Shown here: positions 1 to 8,049 of the stretch, piece after piece
How positions within the stretch are numbered: the first letter of the stretch is position 1
How the letters are laid out: every line of letters starts with the position of its first letter
DNA from: an uncultured Desulfobulbaceae bacterium
GTDB lineage: Bacteria; Desulfobacterota; Desulfobulbia; Desulfobulbales; Desulfobulbaceae
NCBI GenBank assembly: GCA_947259225.1
Contig: CAMYLK010000014.1
Location: 21,279-85,278, forward strand
Reading direction: 5' to 3'
DNA length: 64,000 nt
Made by a program: the position numbers and the translations under genes
The notes under the pieces: model-generated
The model's input: only the letters and a program-made list of their open reading frames with translations
What the model was told of the DNA's origin: nothing
Databases searched by the model: none

Positions 1-356
1 CCGTTGAACAGGAGAACACCCTGGTTTAGCAGGGTGACATGAAATGCTGTGTGCCACGAAAACATTTTACCGGTTAGATTAGCCATGTAGAGCATGGCAA
101 TGGTCACGCCGAGAACAGTCGGCAGCCTTACAGCTATCTCATTCTGGCCGAACAATTGTGTCGAGAGCCAGATTGCCCAGGCTATCATGGGAGGATGGTC
201 CTGATACCCGAGCTCGAGGTACCTGCTCCACTGCCAGTAATTGGTTTCATCCGGTGTCAGCAGAAACTGGCCGCTTAGAACAATACGGACGACGAGTCCT
301 GTTAAAAGCAGGACCCAGGTAGCCTTCAGTGCCTTCCATTCCTTTGAAATACTCAT
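1..356 (-). CDS. GT39 (ArnT/PMT-like) membrane glycosyltransferase, 3' part cut off by window edge
   Basis: Only the first 118 residues are present; the gene runs off the left edge. The translation starts MSISKEWKALK at 356, has a membrane segment at about residues 12-30, then PDETNYWQW (35-43) and a DHPPM motif (53-57). An acidic pair in the first periplasmic loop followed by YW and DHPP is typical of the dolichyl-phosphate-mannose-protein mannosyltransferase / ArnT superfamily, which moves a sugar from a polyprenyl-phosphate carrier onto lipid A, protein or another acceptor in the inner membrane. The substrate cannot be told from this fragment. It is divergent from the PAP2 phosphatase gene at 536, and both would act on lipid-linked envelope material. 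No strong ribosome site is visible before the chosen ATG. Confidence 0.75.
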   Translation of the reverse strand, partial: MSISKEWKALKATWVLLLTGLVVRIVLSGQFLLTPDETNYWQWSRYLELGYQDHPPMIAWAIWLSTQLFGQNEIAVRLPTVLGVTIAMLYMANLTGKMFSWHTAFHVTLLNQGVLLFN

Positions 357-535
357 ATGGCTAAGCAGGGACTTCTGATGGTGATAACTCTTGATGTTAC
401 AAGGTTTGATTTGCCGGTGTATGTTTTTAATACAACTAGCATATAGGTAATATACTTACAAGAAGTAACGCAGACGTTGCCAAAATCTGTTCTTGTGGTA
501 GATAACAAACTTAAATATTTCCAGGAGCAGCGTCA

Positions 536-1204
536 TTGAAAAATGTATTTCGTGTCGGAGTCCCGGTAGCGGTTCTCCTGTTATTAACTCTTATAATCTG
601 TGCAGGTGACGCTGATATCCGTCTGGCCCGCCTGGTATATGGAGAAAATGGACCTTGGCCGGGTATTGACAGGTTCCCCTGGGATTTTATTTATATTTAT
701 GCTCCCTATCCGGCGTTCATCATTGCCGCTTTATCTCTCGCAGTTCTTGTTAACGGTCTTTTCACATCAAAGCTGAACGATTACCGTTCACATGCATTGT
801 TTTTGATCCTGCTGCTTGCATTGGGTCCGGGTTTGATAATAAATGTCATCCTCAAGGACAACTATGGCAGGGCGAGGCCGAGGGAGATTGTGGAATTTGG
901 TGGAAGTTATAAGTTTACCCAGGTCTGGGAGAAAGGGGATACAGGCAAAAACAGCTCTTTTCCTTCTGGTCATGCCTCGGTCGGTTTTTACCTTATGGCA
1001 CCCTGGTTTATATTTCGGCAAAAAAAACGTGCCATGGGCATGACTTTTCTCTTGATCGGCTTGTCTTACGGATTCCTTGTTGGGACAGCGAGAATTTTTC
1101 AGGGAGGACATTTTTTGAGCGATGTTCTTTGGTCAGGTGGACTTGTTTATATAACCGGTGAGTTGTTGTGTATAATAATGAACCGTAAAAATGGTTTTTT
1201 TTGA
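536..1204 (+). CDS. PAP2-family membrane phosphatase
   Basis: A 222-residue integral membrane protein carrying all three signature parts of the PAP2 acid phosphatase superfamily: K107...R112-A-R114-P115, the PSGH motif at 143-146, and R186...GH(191-192)...D196. Such enzymes remove phosphate from lipid carriers such as undecaprenyl diphosphate, phosphatidic acid or lipid A; which of these applies here is not visible. About five hydrophobic segments are present. The start is TTG at 536, preceded by AGGAG about nine bases upstream; no ATG in this frame would keep the first membrane segment. It is divergent from the GT39 transferase, so a shared role in recycling or modifying lipid-linked sugars is plausible but inferred. 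Confidence 0.85.
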   Translation: MKNVFRVGVPVAVLLLLTLIICAGDADIRLARLVYGENGPWPGIDRFPWDFIYIYAPYPAFIIAALSLAVLVNGLFTSKLNDYRSHALFLILLLALGPGLIINVILKDNYGRARPREIVEFGGSYKFTQVWEKGDTGKNSSFPSGHASVGFYLMAPWFIFRQKKRAMGMTFLLIGLSYGFLVGTARIFQGGHFLSDVLWSGGLVYITGELLCIIMNRKNGFF

Positions 1205-1272
1205 AGTGGTGCCAGGTATACGATTTAGGCATATATCAGAGTGTTACAGGATTGCTTTAAAAGGGGGTCAAT

Positions 1273-1908
1273 ATGGTAACAGGTAAGAGAAACGGTTGGT
1301 TGATCGGTGTTATTTCCGGATGTTTGTACGTTATGCTGACAACCCTTCTGTCGGGCTGTGCACAGAATGGTACAGAAGAAGCTCTTCCTGCACAACAGCA
1401 CAAACTGAACTATCCGGCTGAAGTTGTAGCTGAACAGCTTGAACCCGGCCTTTCTGTTATCTATTTCCATGATAAGTATAGCCACATAAAGGATATGCCA
1501 ACAGGCAAACGTATTGCAAAATATGCCCACCCTGGACCACCGGTTTTAAAGATCGATCATCGTTTTGGTCGAGGCAAGGTTTTTGAAAGCGGTAGAAGCC
1601 AGGCTGTCGGAATGATCATGTCAGGTTTCTTTTACCTGGAGAAACCAGGAAAGTACCAGTTCCAGGCTAATTCAAACGACGGGTTTCAGTTGTTTGTCAA
1701 CACCAATCTCGTGATAAATGATCCCAAAGTGCATCCTGACAAGTTATCAGATCCCGGTACAATTGAAGTCGTAAAAGGTGGTTGGTTCCCGGTCGAGTTG
1801 AAATACTTTCAGAAAAAAGGAACAGCCACGCTGGAGCTTTACTGGATGCAGCCCGGATCGAATACCTTCACGATTATACCGGAACGGGTATATGCCCACC
1901 AACCCTGA
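1273..1908 (+). CDS. PA14-domain lipoprotein
   Basis: A 211-residue protein with an N-terminal hydrophobic segment ending in the lipobox LLSGC (lipid-modified Cys29), so it should be anchored in the outer or inner membrane facing the periplasm. The remainder looks like a single PA14 beta-sandwich: GLSVIYF near residue 60, GFFYLEKPGKYQF, the SNDGFQLFVN core and a closing ATLELYW strand. PA14 domains bind carbohydrates in several families; here no enzyme domain is attached. The ATG at 1273 has a GGGGG ribosome site close upstream. It lies downstream of the PAP2 gene on the same strand with a 68-base gap and just before the Mut7-C gene. The ligand is unknown. Confidence 0.75.
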   Translation: MVTGKRNGWLIGVISGCLYVMLTTLLSGCAQNGTEEALPAQQHKLNYPAEVVAEQLEPGLSVIYFHDKYSHIKDMPTGKRIAKYAHPGPPVLKIDHRFGRGKVFESGRSQAVGMIMSGFFYLEKPGKYQFQANSNDGFQLFVNTNLVINDPKVHPDKLSDPGTIEVVKGGWFPVELKYFQKKGTATLELYWMQPGSNTFTIIPERVYAHQP

Positions 1909-1934
1909 TCATCCTGTTAGACGTTAACAGTGGT

Positions 1935-2669
1935 ATGCCGGAATTGTCTGCAGTTTTTGAATTTCATGGTGACCTGACGACATTGCTACGACCTCGCTGG
2001 CGAAACGTACATCCCATAGTCCAGCCTGTCACTAGACGTGCTTCTGTCAAAGATGTAATAGAATCTTTTGGTATTCCTCATACGGAAATTGACAGGATAA
2101 CCTGCGACAATACGGAGGTGGATTTTTCCTTTCCTGTAAACTATGGTCAGCGGTTTAATATATACCAGGTTCTGCCTCCCTGGAATGTGTTCCAGCCTAC
2201 CAAGCTCAGGCCAGATCCTCTTAAGAGAATCCGTTTTATTGTGGACGTCAATGTAGGCCGGCTTGCCCGTTACCTTCGTGCGGCAGGATTTGACACACTC
2301 TATAATTACCACTGGGATGATAATCAGATAGTCAATCTCATCATGCAGGAAAACCTGATTGTGCTGACCAGAGATCTGGGATTGTTAAAAAGGAAGCAGG
2401 TACAGTTCGGTCGTTACATCAGGGCGGACAGGCCAATCGAACAGCTCCGAGAGGTCATGCAGCTATTAAACCTGGAGAAGGAGGTAAAGGCCTTTTCCCG
2501 TTGCCTTGATTGCAACAGATACCTCCAACATGTCAGTAAGGAGGAAATAATGCACAGGCTGGAACCGCTTACCAGGAAATATTACGATTCATTCAGTATG
2601 TGTCAGGCCTGTAACAAGATTTACTGGTCAGGCAGCCATGTCGAGGAGATGAGGCGTTTTTTTCGTTAA
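1935..2669 (+). CDS. Mut7-C RNase-domain protein with N-terminal ubiquitin-like domain
   Basis: About 244 residues. The N-terminal ~85 residues resemble the ubiquitin-like Mut7-C N-domain. The rest is the Mut7-C (DUF82) PIN-like domain: FIVDVNVGRLARYLRAAGFD, then an acidic LTRDLGLL segment, and a C-terminal zinc ribbon built from CLDC and CQAC pairs. The family is predicted to be a ribonuclease; its targets in bacteria are not established. The reading frame is open further upstream (to 1782), but that part overlaps the PA14 gene in another frame and shows no domain, so the ATG at 1935 is preferred. No good Shine-Dalgarno sequence precedes it, which leaves the start uncertain. Confidence 0.75.
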   Translation: MPELSAVFEFHGDLTTLLRPRWRNVHPIVQPVTRRASVKDVIESFGIPHTEIDRITCDNTEVDFSFPVNYGQRFNIYQVLPPWNVFQPTKLRPDPLKRIRFIVDVNVGRLARYLRAAGFDTLYNYHWDDNQIVNLIMQENLIVLTRDLGLLKRKQVQFGRYIRADRPIEQLREVMQLLNLEKEVKAFSRCLDCNRYLQHVSKEEIMHRLEPLTRKYYDSFSMCQACNKIYWSGSHVEEMRRFFR

Positions 2670-2699
2670 TCACATGTGAACTAACGAAAAGTTCTTTAC

Positions 2700-2716
2700 A
2701 GTCTCAGGTTGAGACT
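2700..2716. terminator. Small hairpin between convergent genes
   Basis: A perfect 7-bp stem (AGTCTCA / TGAGACT) with a 3-base loop lies between the convergent Mut7-C and GT9 genes. The run after it is A-rich on the plus strand and only weakly T-rich on either strand, so terminator function is a guess from its place. Confidence 0.3.
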
Positions 2717-2753
2717 CAAAAATTCTGTCGAAAAAGATCTCAGACGAACTTTG

Positions 2754-3998
2754 CTACCTGGGGATTTCTTCTGTAGTTTGTGGTTCAGGTAACAATAACT
2801 GCTGTATAGCTTCAAACACCTGGTCAACAGTAATAGCCTGCAGGCACTTGTTGTCCCGGCAGGGTGTTTTGCGATGATTTGTGGCGCTGACACATGGGGA
2901 ACAGGCAAGCCCGGCAAAGATGGGAGTACTGTTGCCGAGCGAACCATACAGCCTGGGTGTTTCAGGGCCGAACAGGACAAAGGTAGGCAGGCTGGTTATT
3001 GACGAAAAATGACCAGGACCGGAATCGTTGGTCACCATCAATTCGGCAATGGTATAGAGCACCGGGAGTTGCCCCAGCTGAAGAGCACCGGCAAAGTTGA
3101 TGCATCGGACATTGCCAACATCAGCACACATGCCGTCGGCTTCCTTTTTTTCAGACGGGGCGCCGGTGATCAGGACCAGTACATCCGGTGCTGTATCTAG
3201 TATTTTCCTGATGAGTTCCACATATCTTTCCGGCATCCATCTTCTTTGCGGAAGAAGTTCACTTGCATTGGGATTGACAAGTACCAGGCGATGAGATGAC
3301 CGATCATACTCGAGATAATGTTTGCGGACCAGTTCATGCATATTGTTCAGCTCGACTTCGTGATACATCATTACCGGCAGTTCAATTTCCTCATCAGTTA
3401 CGAGCTGTTTAGAATATGGAATTTCATCCTCACGGCAGAGAAGACTGTTGATCAGTGCGATGAAATTTTTTGAGATATGAATATGTGGATTGTACGCTAC
3501 GCGATGGGTGAGCAGCTCACCGCGATATAAACCTTCATTATGGAAACTGTAAAATCCGACCCTGTTTGCTGTACCGCTGAGTCCTGTCAGCAGGGCAGTA
3601 AAACGTGAAAAAAGTTCCAGGTCAACAATGGTGTCGATTCTTTTTTTCCGCACCCAGAAAAGAAATCTGATGGTATCGTAAGCCAGGACAAACAGATTGC
3701 TTTCTCTGATGGTAAATGTGTTTGCAGGGCGGATGGTTCCCAGCAGGTCCAGGCTCCCGCGATTTTTTTTAAAAATAACAAAGAACAAATCGGCATCAAG
3801 TGTTTTGACTGCCTTTTTCATGGCTGGGTCTGCCAGGATTGTCGAACCCATTTCGGAAAGTTCGATAAAAAGAATATTGCTGGGTTGTACCGTGCTTTTA
3901 TTGCCGAAAATACGAATAACCTTATGTCCGCAGGTCAGCAGAAATGTCAGCGGTATACCAACCCAGCGATCTATGGTTCGCATTATGTCGACGTTCAT
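2754..3998 (-). CDS. Glycosyltransferase family 9 (heptosyltransferase-like)
   Basis: A 414-residue protein of the ADP-heptose:LPS heptosyltransferase family (GT9). Recognisable parts are ILFIELSEMGSTILADPAM near residue 45 (the N-terminal donor-domain motif), a middle VDLELFSRFTALL segment, RVGF, and the C-terminal VTNDSGPGHFSS followed by FGPETPRLYG, the donor-binding part. It probably adds heptose or a related sugar to the lipopolysaccharide inner core at the cytoplasmic face of the inner membrane. The C-terminal CSPC...C...C cysteines are common in this family. The ATG at 3998 has a GAGGTG ribosome site. It is the last gene of the minus-strand envelope block that begins with LptF. Confidence 0.82.
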   Translation of the reverse strand: MNVDIMRTIDRWVGIPLTFLLTCGHKVIRIFGNKSTVQPSNILFIELSEMGSTILADPAMKKAVKTLDADLFFVIFKKNRGSLDLLGTIRPANTFTIRESNLFVLAYDTIRFLFWVRKKRIDTIVDLELFSRFTALLTGLSGTANRVGFYSFHNEGLYRGELLTHRVAYNPHIHISKNFIALINSLLCREDEIPYSKQLVTDEEIELPVMMYHEVELNNMHELVRKHYLEYDRSSHRLVLVNPNASELLPQRRWMPERYVELIRKILDTAPDVLVLITGAPSEKKEADGMCADVGNVRCINFAGALQLGQLPVLYTIAELMVTNDSGPGHFSSITSLPTFVLFGPETPRLYGSLGNSTPIFAGLACSPCVSATNHRKTPCRDNKCLQAITVDQVFEAIQQLLLPEPQTTEEIPR

Positions 3999-4039
3999 CC
4001 CGATTTCACCTCTTCACTGATTAAAGAGAACAAGTAATA

Positions 4040-4984
4040 CTATAACTTGTTTTTTTGGGCAAGGTAGACCAAGAGACCTGGCAATGAATGGAACAGAACG
4101 AGAATTCCGTACAGAAGAGAGAAGGAAAGTACCTTGGTCTGGTCCGCACCGATAAGCAGAAAAAAACCGATCATGGCTCCTTCGCGTACACCCCACCCGG
4201 CAAGAGAGACGGGTAGAATTGTAAGAAGAATGACAGGTGGGACCAGCACAAGGTAAACACTTAAGGGGTAATTTAAACCAGTACTGATACCAAGTACATA
4301 AATAGCGGTCATGGAAAACAGGTGGGTAATGATCGACAGGCTGAGTTGAATTCCAATTAAAGAAGGGGTTGAGTAGACCTGAAAATATCGCTCGGAAAGT
4401 TGTCCAACAAAGCCGAGCCACCTCGTTCTGGTGAAAAGTCGGAAACGGCGCAGGTAGAGCAGGACTACAAGAACAACTAAAAGCAGGGAGAGGATTACGA
4501 GCAGCAGGTAACGGATCCGAGAGGGGAGAATGTCACCGCTGAGAAGCAGGGCCCCGATGTTAAGAACCAGAAGGCCGGCCAAACCCGCAAAACGATCTAT
4601 AAAAACGCCGTAAAATCCATCATGAGCTGACCCTGTTGACCTGGAACAGTCAAGGATACGTATACCGTCACCGCCAATACTTGTCGGTAGTCCCTGATTA
4701 AAAAAGGTGCCCTTGAAATAACTTTTCAAAAAAAAGAAAAACTCTTCGGTTGAACCTATTGTGCGCATGATCAGGAACCAGCGGTAAGCGGCAACGCTTG
4801 TACTTGCAAGTTGGAGTAAAAGAGCGATTATCAGAGCAGGAAACGATACCAGGGATAACGATACCAGGGCTTCCTGCAGATTAACAGTCCTGAAAATAAG
4901 AATAAGCAGGACTGCAGAAATACCGAACTTGATCAGATAATTAATTATTTTTTGCTGTCCAGCCTGGTCTTGCAGTGTCTGCAT
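4040..4984 (-). CDS. Flippase-like integral membrane protein (UPF0104 / LPG synthase TM-domain family)
   Basis: A 314-residue protein with about seven to eight hydrophobic segments and the features of the lysylphosphatidylglycerol synthase transmembrane region family: FFKSYFKGTFFNQGLPTSIGGDGIR near residue 90 and the SLAGWGVREGAM motif near residue 255. Members are thought to flip lipids or, in some organisms, help glycosyl transfer; the cargo here is not known. Its start overlaps the end of the LptF-like gene by 40 bases and the GT9 gene follows, so these three are probably co-transcribed and work on envelope lipids. Confidence 0.78.
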   Translation of the reverse strand: MQTLQDQAGQQKIINYLIKFGISAVLLILIFRTVNLQEALVSLSLVSFPALIIALLLQLASTSVAAYRWFLIMRTIGSTEEFFFFLKSYFKGTFFNQGLPTSIGGDGIRILDCSRSTGSAHDGFYGVFIDRFAGLAGLLVLNIGALLLSGDILPSRIRYLLLVILSLLLVVLVVLLYLRRFRLFTRTRWLGFVGQLSERYFQVYSTPSLIGIQLSLSIITHLFSMTAIYVLGISTGLNYPLSVYLVLVPPVILLTILPVSLAGWGVREGAMIGFFLLIGADQTKVLSFSLLYGILVLFHSLPGLLVYLAQKNKL

Positions 4985-6384
4985 GGTCTGAACCCGGCTT
5001 CCCGGGCCACCTTGGTATCTTTAAATTTGATGGTACAGAGTTCACAGTCATAAAATTCGCAACCCGGAAGATGAAAAATCCTGCCATCAGCGTTTGCATG
5101 GATCATCATGCCTTCAGGATAATATTCGGCCTGTTCTTGAGTTTTGCTTCCAGGATTCCAGCGTAATATCCAGGTAACAAAGTGTATGAAATTTTTTAAT
5201 ATGGGAACAATGACCGCTTTGTAAAAATCTATGAACTTGTTTTGTACCCTTTCAGAAATAATCGGTTTGTCAATTTCAACACGACGAAACACCCAGAGTG
5301 TCAAACCAAGAAAGATAAAGTTGGGTAGCCACATGCCCACCACAACAGGCAGGCTCAGATCCTCACTGAGAACCCTGCCAAATGTAAATAAAATGTAATA
5401 CAACACGAAGAATGCCAGTCCCAGCGGCACCCCTATAGCCCGCTTTCCAGGCCCAGCCTGAAGCCCCAGGGGGAAGCCGAGCAGGCTGAGAATAAAACAC
5501 CCAACCGGCAGGGCAAGTCGGTGATGAAACTCGGTTAAATAAACAACCCCCTCTTTTGTTTTGCGGCCATATTTACCAGCAGCTTCAATGAGTTGTTGCT
5601 GGTTCATCGATCCTTTTCCGATAACAGTAAGGTCATCACCATCAATCCTGGTCGGAGGCCTAATCGGGATCTGTACCTGATACCTCTTGAACCGGATAAT
5701 CTGGTTGTCAAATTCATCAGTATGGTGCATGGTTCCATCATTGAGGACAATGGTAACCATCATTTTGTCTATATCCGCAGCAAGATGACCAGCCTGGGCC
5801 ATAATAATGATTGGTTGTTCCCTGTCGCGCATGTCTGAGACGTACACACCCTGCCATTGTTCCTGCTCATCAATACTGTCAACATAAACAACCAGATCTC
5901 CGAGGGTCTCGGTGAATTTTTTCTCCTGCAGGCCTTTGTCAATTTTTTCCTTAGCCAGTTGAAAGAGAAGATTTTTCATGGCTACTTCACCGGCAGGTAT
6001 AAGACTGATCGAAAAAAAACCCGTCAACAGCGAGATAGCCAGGGCAAAGGCAATAACAGGAGGAGTGATCTGTTTCAGGCTTGTACCGCATGATTTGAGA
6101 ACAAGTATTTCCCGCTCATTGGTAAGCCTGGTAAAACCAACTATGACACCGGTCATACTGGCCATTGGTATCACATAGAGTAATAAATGCGGAAAAATAT
6201 AGGAAAAAAGCCTTATAAAATCATCCAGGCCGATTCTGAGCTCCAGAACCACATCAAGAAGGGGAAGGAGGCGGATAAGAAAAAATACACAGTAAAGTAT
6301 TATGAAGCTCGCAAAGAAAGGGGCAAGCATTTCTGATGCTATATAACTGTACAGCAGCAGGGGGAGGGGTTTATTTTTTGTCAT
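4945..6384 (-). CDS. lptF: LptF/LptG-family LPS export permease with a C-terminal Ada-like zinc-binding extension
   Basis: A 479-residue protein. Residues about 1-385 are a YjgP/YjgQ permease: N-terminal membrane helices, a periplasmic beta-jellyroll region and a second helix cluster after residue 280. This subunit pulls lipopolysaccharide from the inner membrane with ATPase LptB. It resembles LptF more than LptG, but the call between them is soft and the partner permease is not adjacent. The tail from about 421 to 479 is unusual: IFHLPGCEFYDCELC followed by AREAGFRPCRHCKTR, with Cys442, Cys447, Cys450, Cys468 and Cys471. This resembles the Ada-type metal-binding fold (the 'H.PGC...A..AGYRPC..C' pattern) and is not part of ordinary LptF, which has about 360 residues. 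The tail coding sequence overlaps the start of the next gene by 40 bases. Confidence 0.8.
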   Translation of the reverse strand: MTKNKPLPLLLYSYIASEMLAPFFASFIILYCVFFLIRLLPLLDVVLELRIGLDDFIRLFSYIFPHLLLYVIPMASMTGVIVGFTRLTNEREILVLKSCGTSLKQITPPVIAFALAISLLTGFFSISLIPAGEVAMKNLLFQLAKEKIDKGLQEKKFTETLGDLVVYVDSIDEQEQWQGVYVSDMRDREQPIIIMAQAGHLAADIDKMMVTIVLNDGTMHHTDEFDNQIIRFKRYQVQIPIRPPTRIDGDDLTVIGKGSMNQQQLIEAAGKYGRKTKEGVVYLTEFHHRLALPVGCFILSLLGFPLGLQAGPGKRAIGVPLGLAFFVLYYILFTFGRVLSEDLSLPVVVGMWLPNFIFLGLTLWVFRRVEIDKPIISERVQNKFIDFYKAVIVPILKNFIHFVTWILRWNPGSKTQEQAEYYPEGMMIHANADGRIFHLPGCEFYDCELCTIKFKDTKVAREAGFRPCRHCKTRLDSKK

Positions 6385-6454
6385 TATTTAGCGATGTTAG
6401 CTGTAGGAGCAATGTATGGAGATATGCACAATGAGCCGGCCCGGAGGCATTTTA

Positions 6455-7843
6455 TTACAGCTGGTTTGTTATATCGTTGATATTCACATCAATCCAATGC
6501 TGGTCCCACCATTCGACAGGAGTGACAAATATCCCATGCACCAGGACACTGAAATGGAGATGATCACCACCAGCCATACCAGTAGCACCTGAACGGCCGA
6601 TGATGGCCCCCTGGTCGACAATTTCTTCTAGTTCGGTATCAATACGGCTCAAATGGGAATAGAGGCTGAAAAGCCCCTGCCCATGATCGAGTATAACAGT
6701 GTTGCCGTAAATACCAAGATAATCCGCATAGATTACCTTTCCCCTGTTTGCAGCTTTTATTTCAACGGCAGTGGTTGAGGCAATATCCATTCCCAGATGG
6801 ACCTGCTGGTCAACTGCCTTGCCCTTGTAAAGATAGGTTCGCAAATCTGCATAACCGGCCATGGATGCCCCAGACATCCTGAGGAATTTGTCTTTCCAGA
6901 GTTGGTCTGCCTGAGGCGTTGTGCATAACTTTTTTATGATGTCAGCATTCTGTCTGCGAACTTCATTGTTGGTATATAGATACTTGTCCAGAATGGAACC
7001 CTGCATGTCAGGATAATATTGTTCAAATTCAGGGACCTTTGTTTCAAGGAAACCGTCACTCACGTTTATATTGTCCTTTTTATAATCAGCCTTCTTCTTA
7101 ATCATTGAAAAGACGGCTTTCCCTTCGTTGCCGGCCATATCCCGTGCAATAACCCTGGAGCCCTCAATTTTATCAGTATCCCAGGCAAGTGCAATATAGG
7201 CAACAAAGCGATTTTCACGGTTTGGTACCGGAAAACCACGGAAAAAAACATCGTTCACGAGCACACCATGCTTTTTGACTGGCTCGGAAACATCATAGAC
7301 AACAATTCCACTCCCCCCGGGGAGTATATACCGCTGAGTATGTTCGAGGGTAACCTTCGGGAGTTTCGTGTCAATGGTGACCGGAAAACGTTGGACAGTG
7401 GAATTGCCGGTAAACATCCCGTTCAGTGAAAAATCACTGGCAGTTATGACAAGTTCGGCATCGCCATCTTTGAGTTTTGCTTTCTTGCTGTCAAACTCTA
7501 TTACTCCGTCGCTCTGTGCCGGTCCGGCACCATAATACCAGGTTTTACGTTGAAATGTTTTTTGAAAGAGTTCCCTGGACTGACCGTTCTGTTCGATGGT
7601 AGCGGTTACAGTACGGATTCCCTGTTTGCGGTCATTGATCTCAAAAGCAATGCTTGCATTCCTTCCAAGATAGCGTACTTCTTCCCTAAGGGTAACAAGT
7701 GGTTTCTCCGTTTCAAAAAGGATAATTGCTCCGATTGCTCCAATGGAAACAATGAGAAGGAGTAATAAGAGGATTACTGTTCGGCCAAGCTTGAACCTCG
7801 ATTTCCTTGGGGCATTTGACTTGAGTCTTGTTTCAGAAGGCAT
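6455..7843 (-). CDS. M23-family murein endopeptidase, membrane-anchored
   Basis: A 462-residue protein with one N-terminal membrane anchor (about residues 20-43), a long beta-rich periplasmic region, and a C-terminal LytM/M23 peptidase domain. The zinc ligands and catalytic residues are visible: HLGMD (His349, Asp353), YSHL, and HLHF (His428, His430). M23 enzymes cut peptide cross-links in peptidoglycan. The domain looks catalytically complete, unlike regulatory LytM proteins. It is on the same strand as, and 70 bases upstream of, the LptF-like gene, which suggests a joint envelope-biogenesis transcript. Length is usual for membrane-anchored bacterial M23 proteins. Confidence 0.85.
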   Translation of the reverse strand: MPSETRLKSNAPRKSRFKLGRTVILLLLLLIVSIGAIGAIILFETEKPLVTLREEVRYLGRNASIAFEINDRKQGIRTVTATIEQNGQSRELFQKTFQRKTWYYGAGPAQSDGVIEFDSKKAKLKDGDAELVITASDFSLNGMFTGNSTVQRFPVTIDTKLPKVTLEHTQRYILPGGSGIVVYDVSEPVKKHGVLVNDVFFRGFPVPNRENRFVAYIALAWDTDKIEGSRVIARDMAGNEGKAVFSMIKKKADYKKDNINVSDGFLETKVPEFEQYYPDMQGSILDKYLYTNNEVRRQNADIIKKLCTTPQADQLWKDKFLRMSGASMAGYADLRTYLYKGKAVDQQVHLGMDIASTTAVEIKAANRGKVIYADYLGIYGNTVILDHGQGLFSLYSHLSRIDTELEEIVDQGAIIGRSGATGMAGGDHLHFSVLVHGIFVTPVEWWDQHWIDVNINDITNQL

Positions 7844-8049
7844 GTGTGTATGTCTCGTTTGTTTCTAGTAAGATATTTAAGGTCAATTCTACGTACAGGA
7901 ATACAGATTTATACCATTGTCAGCATTCTATCTATTATTCATAATTGACAGTTTCGCAATAATTGCTTTGCGGATTGTTTGATAATTATGAACGGTTGAA
8001 CTTCCGGTAGATATGCTCAACCTCGGTGATGAGCTGCAAAATAAATCGA

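Noticed and set aside
1782..1934. Longer N-terminus of the Mut7-C protein
   Set aside because: It overlaps the PA14 lipoprotein gene in another frame and adds no domain.
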